Position numbers and translations under genes: made by a program. DNA of 64,000 nucleotides from Caloramator fervidus (lineage in GTDB: Bacteria; Bacillota; Clostridia; Clostridiales; Caloramatoraceae), in NCBI RefSeq assembly GCF_900108045.1, contig NZ_FNUK01000009.1, forward strand, positions 1 through 64,000, written 5' to 3'. This document shows, piece by piece, positions 54,502 through 63,091 of the stretch; position 1 is the first letter of the stretch; the number at the start of each line of letters is the position of its first letter. The notes beneath the pieces are model-generated. The model did not search any database. It worked only from the letters and a program-made list of their open reading frames with translations, and was not told where the DNA came from.

Positions 54502-57103
54502 ATCTTCTTCTAATGAATTTTACAATTTCTACAAAAACTAATGGTGCTATTGAACACAATACCACAACAGAAATAAGTTCTCTATTTAAAAGAGTAACTT
54601 TAAAAATATTCCTAAGAAATGGAGTACTTAAAACTATAAGTTGTATTAGGAAAGATATAAGAACAGCTAAATTTAAATATTTGTTTTTAAACATACCGTT
54701 TGCAATAACTGATTTTAATTCTAACCTATTATTAAAAGCATGAACAAGCTGAGATAAACTTAATGTAAAGAATGCCATTGTTCTACCAATTAATTCGTAT
54801 TCGTCAAAGCTTAATCCACGTTCTTTACCATACCTTACTCCATACCAATACGCAAATAAAGTTAATGCTCCTATTAACATTCCTTGTAGTATTATTCTAA
54901 TACCAGCTCCTTTTGAAAATATACCCTCATTCGGATCCCTTGGAGGTTGTTTCATAACCTCTTTTTCTGCAGGTTCTACTCCTAAAGCAAGAGCAGGCAA
55001 ACTATCTGTAACTAAGTTTACCCATAGTATATGTATAGGTAAAAGAGGCTCAGCCCAACCTAAAAGCGTAGCAACAAAAAGCGTAAAAATTTCTCCTACG
55101 TTGCAAGATAAAAGATAACTTATAGATTTTTTTATATTTGAATAAATAGTTCTTCCTTCCTCCACAGCAGCAACTATAGTAGCAAAATTATCATCCGTTA
55201 AGACCATATCTGCAGCTTCTTTAGCAACATCCGTTCCAGTTATTCCCATAGCTGCACCAATATTTGCAATTTTTAATGCAGGTGCATCATTAACTCCATC
55301 TCCTGTCATAGCAACAATTTGTCCTTGTTTCTTCCATGCTTCAACTATTCTAACTTTATGTTCAGGAGAAACTCTTGCATAAACACTATACTTTTTAACA
55401 TTATCCAATAACTCTTTATCACTCATCTTTTCAAGCTCAGCTCCAGTAATTGCTTCTTCTTCACTTTTTAATATTCCAAGCTCTTTTGCTATAGCTATTG
55501 CTGTTATTTTATGATCTCCTGTAATCATCACCGGTTTTATTCCAGCAGTTTTACACTTTTCAACGGCTTCTTTTGCTTCTTCTCTTGGAGGATCTATCAT
55601 TCCTATAAGACCAACAAATATAAGATCCTTTTCTGCATTTTCCTTATCTATATTTTCAACCTGCTTGTAAGCTACAGCAAGAACTCTTAATGCTTTTTTA
55701 GCCATCTCTTCATTAGCTCTTTTTATCTTTTCTAAATCATCACTTGTTATTTCTCTTATATTTTCATTATCTAAAATATATTTACATCTAGATAGTAAAA
55801 TATCAGGCGCTCCTTTTACATTTACTTCAATTAGATTATCAACTTTATTAAAAGTGCTCATAAGCTTTCTATCAGAATCAAAGGGTATTTCATCAATTCT
55901 CGGATACATTTCATCTAGCTTTCTTTTATCTATTCCTAATTTAAAAGCAAAGTCAATAAGGGCTGTTTCCGTAGGATCTCCTAGAGTTCTTAATTTACCA
56001 TTTTCTTCAACTATCTTAGTATCATTACATAAGTTAGCTATTATTAAAGCTTTTTTATCAGATAAACCATTAATTGTATATATTTGTTTTACCGTCATTT
56101 TGTTTTGAGTTAATGTTCCTGTTTTATCAGAGCATATAACAGTAGCACATCCTAAAGTTTCAACAGCAGGAAGTTTTCTTATAATTGCATTTCTCTTTAT
56201 CATCTTTTGAACTCCAACTGCTAAAACTATAGTAACAACAGCAGGAAGTCCCTCAGGAATTGCAGCAACAGCTAGCGCTATAGAAGTCATAAACATTTCT
56301 AAAATATTATTACCCCTTAATATACCAACAAAAAACATAATACCACATATAATCAAAGCTGCTATTCCCATCCACTTGCCTGCCTCTTCAAGCTTTTTTT
56401 GTAAAGGAGTCTGCTCTTCTTCTACACTTGATAACATATCTGCAATTTTACCTATTTCTGTTTTCATTCCTGTAGATACTACAACACCTTTTCCTCTTCC
56501 ATATGTAACCATAGAAGACATAAAAGCCATATTTTTTCTATCACCAATAGGGATATTATCCTCCTCTAAAACATCGCTATTTTTTTCAACTGGAACAGAC
56601 TCCCCCGTTAATGAAGACTCCTCAATCTTTAGATTTGATGTTTCAATAAGCCTTAAATCTGCAGGAACATATCTACCTGCTTCTAATATAACTACATCTC
56701 CAGGAACAATTTCTCTTACAGGAACTTCTTTAGAAACACCCTCTCTTATAACCAAAGCCAAAGGCTGGGCCATTTTCTTTAAAGCCTTTAAAGATTGTTC
56801 TGCTTTATTTTCTTGAATAACCCCTAAAATAGCATTAATAATAACAACCAAAAGAATTATTATAGAATCTGCAATTTCTCCCACAAACCCTGATATTATT
56901 GCAGCTACAATTAAAATAATAACTAAAAAGTCTTTAAACTGATCTAAAAACCTTTGAAACATAGTTTTTGACTTCTTTTCCTTAAACTCGTTATATCCAT
57001 ATTTTTCTAATCTCCTTTTTGCCTCTTGATCTGAAATTCCATTTTCATTAGTTTCAAGTTCCTTGAGTATTTCTTCTTTGGTCAATAAATAATAAGGTCT
57101 CAT
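54500..57103 (-). CDS. P-type divalent cation ATPase under Mn2+ riboswitch
   Basis: A P2A-type ATPase of 867 residues, SERCA/PMR1-like. Actuator motif LTGES near residue 165, phosphorylation site CSDKTGTLTQNKM near residue 325, hinge MTGDGVNDAPALK near residue 600. Transport ligands are in PEGLPAVVTIVLAVG (helix 4), NVGEIFTLF (helix 5) and NLVTDSLPALALG (helix 6), which suit Ca2+ or Mn2+. By homology alone it would be called a Ca2+ pump, but its leader is a yybP-ykoY riboswitch, which senses Mn2+. I infer a Mn2+ (perhaps Mn2+/Ca2+) exporter, as for the riboswitch-controlled ATPases of Lactococcus and Streptococcus. Single-gene unit. Confidence 0.92.
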   Translation of the reverse strand: MRPYYLLTKEEILKELETNENGISDQEAKRRLEKYGYNEFKEKKSKTMFQRFLDQFKDFLVIILIVAAIISGFVGEIADSIIILLVVIINAILGVIQENKAEQSLKALKKMAQPLALVIREGVSKEVPVREIVPGDVVILEAGRYVPADLRLIETSNLKIEESSLTGESVPVEKNSDVLEEDNIPIGDRKNMAFMSSMVTYGRGKGVVVSTGMKTEIGKIADMLSSVEEEQTPLQKKLEEAGKWMGIAALIICGIMFFVGILRGNNILEMFMTSIALAVAAIPEGLPAVVTIVLAVGVQKMIKRNAIIRKLPAVETLGCATVICSDKTGTLTQNKMTVKQIYTINGLSDKKALIIANLCNDTKIVEENGKLRTLGDPTETALIDFAFKLGIDKRKLDEMYPRIDEIPFDSDRKLMSTFNKVDNLIEVNVKGAPDILLSRCKYILDNENIREITSDDLEKIKRANEEMAKKALRVLAVAYKQVENIDKENAEKDLIFVGLIGMIDPPREEAKEAVEKCKTAGIKPVMITGDHKITAIAIAKELGILKSEEEAITGAELEKMSDKELLDNVKKYSVYARVSPEHKVRIVEAWKKQGQIVAMTGDGVNDAPALKIANIGAAMGITGTDVAKEAADMVLTDDNFATIVAAVEEGRTIYSNIKKSISYLLSCNVGEIFTLFVATLLGWAEPLLPIHILWVNLVTDSLPALALGVEPAEKEVMKQPPRDPNEGIFSKGAGIRIILQGMLIGALTLFAYWYGVRYGKERGLSFDEYELIGRTMAFFTLSLSQLVHAFNNRLELKSVIANGMFKNKYLNLAVLISFLIQLIVLSTPFLRNIFKVTLLNRELISVVVLCSIAPLVFVEIVKFIRRR

Positions 57104-57140
57104 ATTATCCCTCCCTTAAAATTATTGTAATAAAAAACAA

Positions 57141-57262
57141 AGACCTTTATCCGCAAAACGGATAAAGGTCTTACTCACAAGGTTTCCCTTGCTAACCGAC
57201 CGGGCTTACGCCGAGGTGACGATCGGTTAAGGCTTACGCCGAGCTACTCCCCTTTATCAACT
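57141..57262 (-). promoter_or_regulatory. yybP-ykoY manganese riboswitch
   Basis: Read on the minus strand the element opens with AAAGGGGAGTAGCTCGGCG, has the internal CCGATCGTCACCTCGGCG and CGTAAGCCCGGTCGGTTAG segments of the yybP-ykoY fold, and ends in a 13-bp terminator stem (AGACCTTTATCCG with its complement, 57141-57171) followed by a T-rich run. Mn2+ binding should prevent terminator formation and switch on the ATPase gene located 38 bases downstream. Confidence 0.92.
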
Positions 57263-57290
57263 ATTATTATATTTATTTTATTTTTTAGTG

Positions 57291-57953
57291 TCAATCTAAT
57301 TTATCCTTATTCTGAATCTGCAATATTATATTAGAATTTTTAAAAATCAAAGGAATTAGCGATAACAAAATAAGTAAAAATAAGGATATTAAAAACTTTT
57401 TAGAATAAACATTATTAACTGCACTTCCAAAATAACTATAAATAAAAGTTCCTGGAATAATTCCTAAAAAAGTTCCTAAAAAATAATCTTTAAACCTTAT
57501 TTCCGAAAGCCCACATATATAACTTACCGCATCAAAGGGCAGTATAGGAACAACTCGCATAATAAAAGTTACAATAAAATCATTTTTATTTGAAGTTAAT
57601 CTAATGTTTTTATATCTACCCTTTAATAATTTATCAACTAAATCCTTACCAAACTTTCTTGCTATGTAGTACCCTAAAATTGAGCTTAAAATACTACCAA
57701 TTAAAGTATAAACCGTTCCTAAAAATGCTCCAAAAATAAGTCCTCCCAATGTGGAAAAAATACCTACAGGTAAAAATAAAAGGGGCCTTATAGAACATAA
57801 AATTAAAAAAATTATAGGAGTTAAAATCCCTCTAAATTCAATTAACTTTCTTAATATATTAATATCATAAAGTTTAAAATAAACTATAAAACCTAATGAA
57901 ATAACACTAAAAAGTAAAACAAATATAATTCTTTTTCTTGTCATTTTATCCAT
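57291..57953 (-). CDS. TVP38/TMEM64 (VTT domain) membrane protein
   Basis: A 220-residue membrane protein with five to six helices and the VTT/SNARE-associated domain: LGGLIFGAFLGTVYTLIGS near residue 70, YYIARKFGKDLV, and the conserved FDAVSYICGLSEIRFKDY followed by GTFLGIIPGTFIYS near residue 160. Family members are thought to be lipid scramblases or transporters (DedA relatives), but the substrate here is unknown. AAGGGGAAATAATT precedes the ATG. It lies between the riboswitch and the flavoprotein pair, apparently as a separate unit. Confidence 0.9.
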   Translation of the reverse strand: MDKMTRKRIIFVLLFSVISLGFIVYFKLYDINILRKLIEFRGILTPIIFLILCSIRPLLFLPVGIFSTLGGLIFGAFLGTVYTLIGSILSSILGYYIARKFGKDLVDKLLKGRYKNIRLTSNKNDFIVTFIMRVVPILPFDAVSYICGLSEIRFKDYFLGTFLGIIPGTFIYSYFGSAVNNVYSKKFLISLFLLILLSLIPLIFKNSNIILQIQNKDKLD

Positions 57954-58021
57954 AATTATTTCCCCTTAAATGTGGATTATCAAGTTAATTTTACCACTAA
58001 TTTCCTCAAAATTCAATTTTA

Positions 58022-58042
58022 AAAAGGGGCAAAGCCCCTATA
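58022..58042 (-). terminator. Flavoprotein operon terminator
   Basis: AGGGGC and GCCCCT with a three-base loop are followed by TTTTTAAAATTG on the minus strand. The flavoprotein stop codon (58040-58038) lies at the start of the stem. Confidence 0.8.
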
Positions 58043-59315
58043 TTATACGATTTTTAAAGAAATCCCTTAACAGCAATCCATCAACCTTTTTACGAATTTT
58101 TTCAATATCTGTAGTATAAAGATCCAACTGTTTCATCCTTTCAAAATATACCGCTCCTGCAAAAGTATACCTTTGCTTTAATCCATCTAATGTCTTTTTA
58201 TTTTCATTTTCAAATTTTATAATATCTCCTACAGCTAGTGTTGATGGAAGTTCAACTAAGTTAAGACCTATTCCTAATCTTACTGCATTATACCCAGCTA
58301 GTGTTCCTGTAACTATAGCTTCAGTATGGCCTACAAACAACCCGCTCTTTTCTCCTCCAACAAACAAGTTATCTACTCCAATAACTTTCATATGGTTATC
58401 CCTTGGAGCCATTGATAAATATCTTATAGAATTTGCTTTTCCTCCTGAATAAGGATCTATAAACCTCACTCTTTCAAAACCTGGGATTTTTCTAAGCTTT
58501 TCTAAAGGATAATAACTTGTCATCAACTTTGCATGTCCTGTGTCAAGCAACACTATATTTTCTGCAAATTCTTTTAAAGCATACTGTTGACAAACCTTTA
58601 TATTTAACTTATCCATATTAATATCTTCTTTAGGAACAGGAATAACAACAACTCCATCCCTATCTAATTTTTCCCTTATTTCTTTTGAAAGCGAATCCTT
58701 TTCTAACTTACAAGATCCACTCATGGCACCAAAACTTTCATCGCTTCTTAATCCCTGTAAATCCTCTACTCCAGCCCTCATGGATATACTTATTCTTGGA
58801 CCGTAGGATGGACAACGAAGTATACACATAGAACAACCATTTCCATATCTTAAGCAATTGCCTATTGGACCTGTAGATCCTGTTGTTTCTATAAAAACAT
58901 CTCCTTCTATTTCAGTACCATCATGTAAATATACCGACTTTATTGATTTACCCTCCATTTCAACATCAACAACTCTTTTTTCAAATAAAATATTTATCCC
59001 CATAGAATATAAATACTTTCTTACCTCAGCTTCAATTATATTGACATCATACAATGTTGCATGTTTATGACCTGGAAAATCCACATTTTTATGTCTTGCA
59101 CATCTGTCTGCTATTTGGAATAAATCTCCTGCACCCAAAGCTATCATTTCCTCTGCTGCTGTAAATCTTCCATTGTTTCTAATTATTCCACCTACATTTC
59201 CAAGCCCTAAAAGTAAATCTGTCCTTTCTATTAAAATAACTTCTGCTCCACACTTTTTAGCCTGCAATGCAGCAGCACAACCAGCCCAACCTCCACCTAT
59301 AACAACAACTTTCAT
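58038..59315 (-). CDS. FAD-dependent oxidoreductase with cysteine cluster, GidA/TrmFO-like fold
   Basis: A 425-residue flavoprotein. The Rossmann motif VVVIGGGWAGCAAALQAK is at the very N-terminus, and a second FAD contact, FVGGEKSGLFVGHTEAIVTG, near residue 315, resembles GidA/TrmFO proteins. Cysteines at 154, 161, 164 and 168 (NCLRYGNGCSMCILRCPS) form a cluster not expected in tRNA-modifying relatives and could hold an Fe-S centre or redox disulfide. It overlaps by four bases the upstream gene for a [2Fe-2S] flavin reductase-like protein, so the two likely form one complex. Substrate unknown; I would not call it TrmFO or MnmG. Confidence 0.85.
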   Translation of the reverse strand: MKVVVIGGGWAGCAAALQAKKCGAEVILIERTDLLLGLGNVGGIIRNNGRFTAAEEMIALGAGDLFQIADRCARHKNVDFPGHKHATLYDVNIIEAEVRKYLYSMGINILFEKRVVDVEMEGKSIKSVYLHDGTEIEGDVFIETTGSTGPIGNCLRYGNGCSMCILRCPSYGPRISISMRAGVEDLQGLRSDESFGAMSGSCKLEKDSLSKEIREKLDRDGVVVIPVPKEDINMDKLNIKVCQQYALKEFAENIVLLDTGHAKLMTSYYPLEKLRKIPGFERVRFIDPYSGGKANSIRYLSMAPRDNHMKVIGVDNLFVGGEKSGLFVGHTEAIVTGTLAGYNAVRLGIGLNLVELPSTLAVGDIIKFENENKKTLDGLKQRYTFAGAVYFERMKQLDLYTTDIEKIRKKVDGLLLRDFFKNRII

Positions 59316-60307
59316 TTTCTACCCTCTCCCCTTAAATTAATAAAAACCTCAGCTGGATTATACTGTTGTTTACAACTTTTTATTATTCCTCTATCTAATT
59401 TAACTTCACAACTTCCACAAATACCTTCACCGCAGGTTATAATTGCATTATTTACCGTTGCAAACTTCAAAGACTTATCTAGTGCATAAACAAAATTTAA
59501 ATATAACCTATGGAATTCATCACTACCTCCAGAGATAGTTACTTTAAAATTATTCTTTTTTATAAGCTCTAAAAGCAAATTTTTAAATTCTTCACTTAAT
59601 GAGTAGTCATTATAATTTATCATATTAACATCATAAACTTCACACCCTAAAGATTTAAATCTTTCTTTTGCAAAATTTCCATTGCCTCTTCCTTTTTCTA
59701 AAACAACAATTATTTTATTATTAGCTTTAATTAATTTCTTAGCAGCCATAACACAAGGAGCAGCAGCAACACCTCTTGCAACTATCAATATCTCATTGCC
59801 TTTTAAATTTTTTAAAAATATTTGACCTTGTATCCCATTCCAATAAGGACCCTTCAATTCTACTTTATCTTTACATTCTAAAAGATCCTTGGTTTTAACT
59901 CCTAATATTTTAACTACCATAGTAATTAAATTATTTTTTATATCACTATCCATAATAGATACTGGAGTAGCAAAACATAATGGAGAACCTGGCTTTTTTA
60001 AAAACACATAAGATCCTATATTATTAAGTTGCTTTGCTAGATATGGATTTACGCTAACTTGTAAAAGTAACAAATCATCTCTTATAAGCCTTTTATTTTC
60101 TATAGTAAATTCCTTAAATTCTCTTATTCTCTTTGCTTTTTTGTTATTCCATATAAACTCTTCATAAATACATGTTCCTTTCCAGTTTAAGCAATCACAA
60201 AAATTTTTTCCCCTAAGTTGTGAACAAATTATACATTCTCCCTTTTCCGCTAAGTGACATGGACAGTATTCCGTTCCAGCATCAATACAGTCTACATACC
60301 TAAACAA
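59312..60307 (-). CDS. PyrK-like FAD/[2Fe-2S] electron transfer protein with Cys-rich N-terminus
   Basis: About 331 residues, similar to the electron transfer subunits of dihydroorotate dehydrogenase B and sulfide dehydrogenase. A ferredoxin reductase-like FAD/NAD region (residues 60-280; VARGVAAAPCVMAAKKL) ends in the [2Fe-2S] motif C292-x4-C297-x2-C300-x11-C312. Unusually, the first 46 residues hold eight cysteines (7, 15, 17, 25, 28, 37, 39, 46), enough for two extra clusters or metal sites. The preferred start is TTG at 60307, after GGGGGGAG; the ATG at 60343 has no ribosome binding site. It is first in a two-gene operon and probably passes electrons to the downstream flavoprotein. Confidence 0.85.
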   Translation of the reverse strand: MFRYVDCIDAGTEYCPCHLAEKGECIICSQLRGKNFCDCLNWKGTCIYEEFIWNNKKAKRIREFKEFTIENKRLIRDDLLLLQVSVNPYLAKQLNNIGSYVFLKKPGSPLCFATPVSIMDSDIKNNLITMVVKILGVKTKDLLECKDKVELKGPYWNGIQGQIFLKNLKGNEILIVARGVAAAPCVMAAKKLIKANNKIIVVLEKGRGNGNFAKERFKSLGCEVYDVNMINYNDYSLSEEFKNLLLELIKKNNFKVTISGGSDEFHRLYLNFVYALDKSLKFATVNNAIITCGEGICGSCEVKLDRGIIKSCKQQYNPAEVFINLRGEGRK

Positions 60308-60369
60308 AGTTCTCCCCCCTTCCCATATAATTAAAATATTCATTATATGAAAAATTGGTTACAAAAAAT

Positions 60370-60395
60370 GAGCCGTGTTATTTAAAATACGGCTC
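60370..60395 (-). terminator. dacF-type gene terminator
   Basis: GAGCCGTATT pairs with AACACGGCTC (one G-T-type pair) on the minus strand, followed by ATTTTTTG. The carboxypeptidase stop codon lies in the loop. Confidence 0.8.
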
Positions 60396-61500
60396 TTGAA
60401 AAGACATCCTTTATAAAATCTAAAAAATTTTTCCTTTTTACTTCTCTATCACTAACAACTGGATATTTCGCAATTATACTTCCATCTAACTTAACTACTA
60501 TATTTCCAACTATTTCGCCCTTTGAAATAGGTGCAAAAACAACTGATGGAACGTAAACTTCAACTTTTATCTTATCTTTTTCCTCAGGCAATATAGGAAT
60601 ATAAAGCTCAGATTTAGTCTGAGCATAAATATTTTTTTGATTTCCTCCATAAACTGGAATACTCTTTACTATTTCCGTTTTATCAAAAACCTTTATAAAA
60701 TTATACTTTTTTAATGCATATTGAACTAAATTTTCTGCATCTTCCCATCTATCGCTGCTATTTAAAATAACACAAATAAAACGCCCAAATTTATGCTTTA
60801 CAGAAGCTACAAGGCACTTACCTGCATTACCGGTATATCCGGTTTTTACTCCATCTGAATTTTCAACCCTAAATAAAAATTTATTTATATTATTATATGA
60901 ATACTTAAAAGGACCTGTAATTCCACTTGATATTTCTTTAGTAGAAACTATCTTGGCAAACATTTCATTTTTCATTGCATAAGCAGTTATTCTTGCAAGA
61001 TCATTAGCCGTTGTAAAATGGTCATCAGCATCTAAACCATGAGGAGTTATAAAACTTGTATGCAAAGCTCCTAATTCTACAGCTTTATCATTCATCATCC
61101 TTACAAAGTTTTGAACATTTCCACCTATATGTTCAGCTATTGCAACAGCAGCGTCATTACCTGATTTTAGCATTAAACCATATAATAATTCTTCTAAAGT
61201 CACTTTATCCCCAGCCTTTAGTCCTGCTGAACTTCCTGGAGTAGATGCTGCTTTTTTAGAAATTGTAACAATATCCTTTATATTTCCTCTTTCAAGAGCA
61301 ACAATTGCGGTCATTATTTTAGTAGTACTTGCCATAGGCAATATTTTATTTCCATTTTTACTATAAAGTATCCTTCCTGAGTCTTGATCAATGATTGTTG
61401 CAGCAATACAATTTAAGTTTAATTGTCTTTCCTTAGAAAAAGCTATACAAGTAACAAAAACAAAAATTAAAATTAATGAACATAAAAGCCTTTTTTTCAA
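60382..61500 (-). CDS. dacF: D-alanyl-D-alanine carboxypeptidase (DacF-like PBP5 family)
   Basis: Low-molecular-weight penicillin-binding protein that trims D-Ala from wall peptides, relevant to spore cortex. About 372 residues: signal peptide (KKRLLCSLILIFVFVTCIAF) to residue 22, then the S11 peptidase domain with Ser-Thr-Thr-Lys in MASTTKIMTAI near residue 60, the SGN triad (LKSGNDAAVAI) near residue 115, and KTG in DGVKTGYTGNAG near residue 215, followed by a PBP5_C domain. TTG at 61500 is chosen, ten bases after GGAGG; the ATG at 61548 lies inside ytfJ. The spore-specific role is inferred from its neighbour ytfJ and synteny. Confidence 0.92.
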   Translation of the reverse strand: MKKRLLCSLILIFVFVTCIAFSKERQLNLNCIAATIIDQDSGRILYSKNGNKILPMASTTKIMTAIVALERGNIKDIVTISKKAASTPGSSAGLKAGDKVTLEELLYGLMLKSGNDAAVAIAEHIGGNVQNFVRMMNDKAVELGALHTSFITPHGLDADDHFTTANDLARITAYAMKNEMFAKIVSTKEISSGITGPFKYSYNNINKFLFRVENSDGVKTGYTGNAGKCLVASVKHKFGRFICVILNSSDRWEDAENLVQYALKKYNFIKVFDKTEIVKSIPVYGGNQKNIYAQTKSELYIPILPEEKDKIKVEVYVPSVVFAPISKGEIVGNIVVKLDGSIIAKYPVVSDREVKRKNFLDFIKDVFSRAVF

Positions 61501-61519
61501 GGCAAATCTACCTCCAATT

Positions 61520-61942
61520 TTATGTAGCATTAAAACCTTCATTTTCATTAGTATAATTCATTTGAGGATTTTTATCTTTTTTAAAACTTTTCATAATATC
61601 CTGTAGTAAATCTGGAATGCCATCTATTATCCTTTCTATAGAATTTGATTGGTTAACAGGCAAAAGTTTAACTGAATCCTTAGATACAACCAAAAAAGCA
61701 ACTGGACTTACCGAAATTCCTGCTCCACTTCCTCCACCAAAAGGAAATTTTACTTTATCATCTTTGGTGTCTTTACAAAATTCACTTCCCCCTGATGCAA
61801 ATCCTATGCTTACACGGGAAATAGGAATAATAACGGTACCATCTTTAGTCTCTACAGCCTCTCCTACGATAGTATTTACATCAATCATCTCCCTTAAGCT
61901 ATCCATTGTAGTTTTCATTAAAGCTTCTATTGGATGTTCCAT
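61520..61942 (-). CDS. ytfJ: Sporulation protein YtfJ (GerW family)
   Basis: A 140-residue member of the GerW/YtfJ family, needed in Bacillus for normal spore germination. Typical are the N-terminal HPIEALMKTTMDSLREMIDVNTIVG (in the first 30 residues), the VIIPISRVSIGFASGG segment and a Gly-rich GGGSGAGISVSPVAFLV near residue 75. GGGTGAAAAGTT precedes the ATG, which lies inside the end of the DUF2953 gene. It is followed by the dacF-like gene, both in the scpAB neighbourhood as in most Clostridia. Confidence 0.95.
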   Translation of the reverse strand: MEHPIEALMKTTMDSLREMIDVNTIVGEAVETKDGTVIIPISRVSIGFASGGSEFCKDTKDDKVKFPFGGGSGAGISVSPVAFLVVSKDSVKLLPVNQSNSIERIIDGIPDLLQDIMKSFKKDKNPQMNYTNENEGFNAT

Positions 61943-62469
61943 AACTTTTCACCCTTTCCTTTTAATTTTATATAATTTATTAAAAATACAATAAATGCCT
62001 TAATTAAATCAAAATTTCTAATCTTTAACAATAAATTTAGTTCAACTTCGAATATTTCCCTTACAAAGTTGGGATTTATACTAATTTGTGAAAAATACTT
62101 TTTAAAAATATTATTAAAAACCACATTTAAACACCCTAGAGTAGAGTTTAAACCTCCATATAATAATGCTGTATAATAAGGTTCTTTTAATCCTAGGGTA
62201 ATACTTGCTTTTAAATTAACCTCTAATTTTTTTAAAACGTTTCCTAAAATTAACCTAATAAACTCTATTATTTTAAAACTCTCTCCTTTTCTTTTATTTG
62301 CCTTTTTTACACTTTTCTCTCTTATATTTTTTTCAAGTAACTTAATTTTTATAACATAAAAAACAATTATTTTTATAATAAGCTTACTATTTATAAGTTG
62401 TATCTTTATAATAGATGACATAAGCAAAATTGCTAAAAAAATCAAAAATAATATTAGAAAAAACTTCAT
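61927..62469 (-). CDS. DUF2953 membrane-anchored protein
   Basis: About 180 residues with one N-terminal hydrophobic helix (residues 3-22) and a basic, poorly conserved remainder; the segment KASITLGLKEPYYTALLYGGL near residue 90 is typical of DUF2953 proteins. The gene regularly lies between scpB and ytfJ in Clostridia, so a role in sporulation is likely but untested. The start is ATG at 62469, after GGGGTGAAAATT; the earlier GTG is in that site. It overlaps ytfJ by 16 bases. Confidence 0.85.
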   Translation of the reverse strand: MKFFLILFLIFLAILLMSSIIKIQLINSKLIIKIIVFYVIKIKLLEKNIREKSVKKANKRKGESFKIIEFIRLILGNVLKKLEVNLKASITLGLKEPYYTALLYGGLNSTLGCLNVVFNNIFKKYFSQISINPNFVREIFEVELNLLLKIRNFDLIKAFIVFLINYIKLKGKGEKLWNIQ

Positions 62470-62487
62470 AATTTTCACCCCAAAAAC

Positions 62488-62537
62488 AAAAAAGGAAGAA
62501 TAAATATATGTTTACATATATTTATTCTTCCTTTTTT
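62488..62537 (-). terminator. scpAB terminator, 23-bp perfect stem
   Basis: Arms at 62488-62510 and 62515-62537 are fully complementary with a four-base loop, followed on the minus strand by GTTTTTGGGG; the stem itself ends in six T. The scpB stop codon is inside. The stem is unusually long for a terminator. Confidence 0.85.
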
Positions 62538-63091
62538 TCTAAATTAAATTCAATTAACTTAGGCAGTTCATTAATATTTTTAAAACCAAAATACTTTAAA
62601 AACTCATCCGTCGTTTCATAAATAATAGGCCTTCCTATGGTCTCAAGCCTACCTGCTTCCTTTATAAGCCCATACTCAAGTAAAGTTGCAATAGCCTTAT
62701 CACTTCTTACTCCTCTTATTTCATCTATTTCAGATTTAGTTATAGGCTGCTTATAGGCAATTATTGCTAAAGTTTCTAAAGCTGCCTGGGATAAATTATG
62801 TTTTGATTCTGGTTTAAACAACTTCTTTATAAAACTGCTATATTCAGGTTTTGTTGAAAATTGAATTTTATCATTAAATTCTAAAATAAATATCCCTCTA
62901 TTTTCTTTTTCATATTCCTTCATCATATCCTTTAATATCATGTCAAATTCTTTTTCATCAATATTTAATACACTAATTATGTCTTTCTTTAATACAGGCT
63001 CTCCTGCTATAAATAATATGCTCTCTATAATTCCTTTAATTCTTTCTATATCCTTTTCATAGTTTAAATCAAATATGTATTCCTCCATCAT
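62522..63091 (-). CDS. scpB: Segregation and condensation protein B
   Basis: A 189-residue kleisin-interacting subunit of the SMC-ScpAB condensin, made of two winged helices. Signature segments are IKGIIESILFIAGEPVL-like residues 18-36, LSQAALETLAIIAYKQPITKSEID near residue 100 (in two halves) and GLIKEAGRLETIGRPIIYETT near residue 140. The ATG overlaps the scpA stop as ATGA. Confidence 0.96.
   Translation of the reverse strand: MMEEYIFDLNYEKDIERIKGIIESILFIAGEPVLKKDIISVLNIDEKEFDMILKDMMKEYEKENRGIFILEFNDKIQFSTKPEYSSFIKKLFKPESKHNLSQAALETLAIIAYKQPITKSEIDEIRGVRSDKAIATLLEYGLIKEAGRLETIGRPIIYETTDEFLKYFGFKNINELPKLIEFNLEKKEE

Noticed and set aside
56376-56816. 146-codon plus-strand frame opposite the P-type ATPase
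   Set aside because: Antisense to conserved ATPase motifs, Ser-rich translation, no ribosome binding site.
58038-59315. TrmFO or MnmG tRNA-modifying enzyme
   Set aside because: Fold resemblance only; the extra cysteine cluster and the PyrK-like partner gene do not fit those enzymes, and its context is unrelated.
61617-61994. 125-codon plus-strand frame opposite ytfJ and DUF2953
   Set aside because: It overlaps two well supported minus-strand genes and has no start signal.
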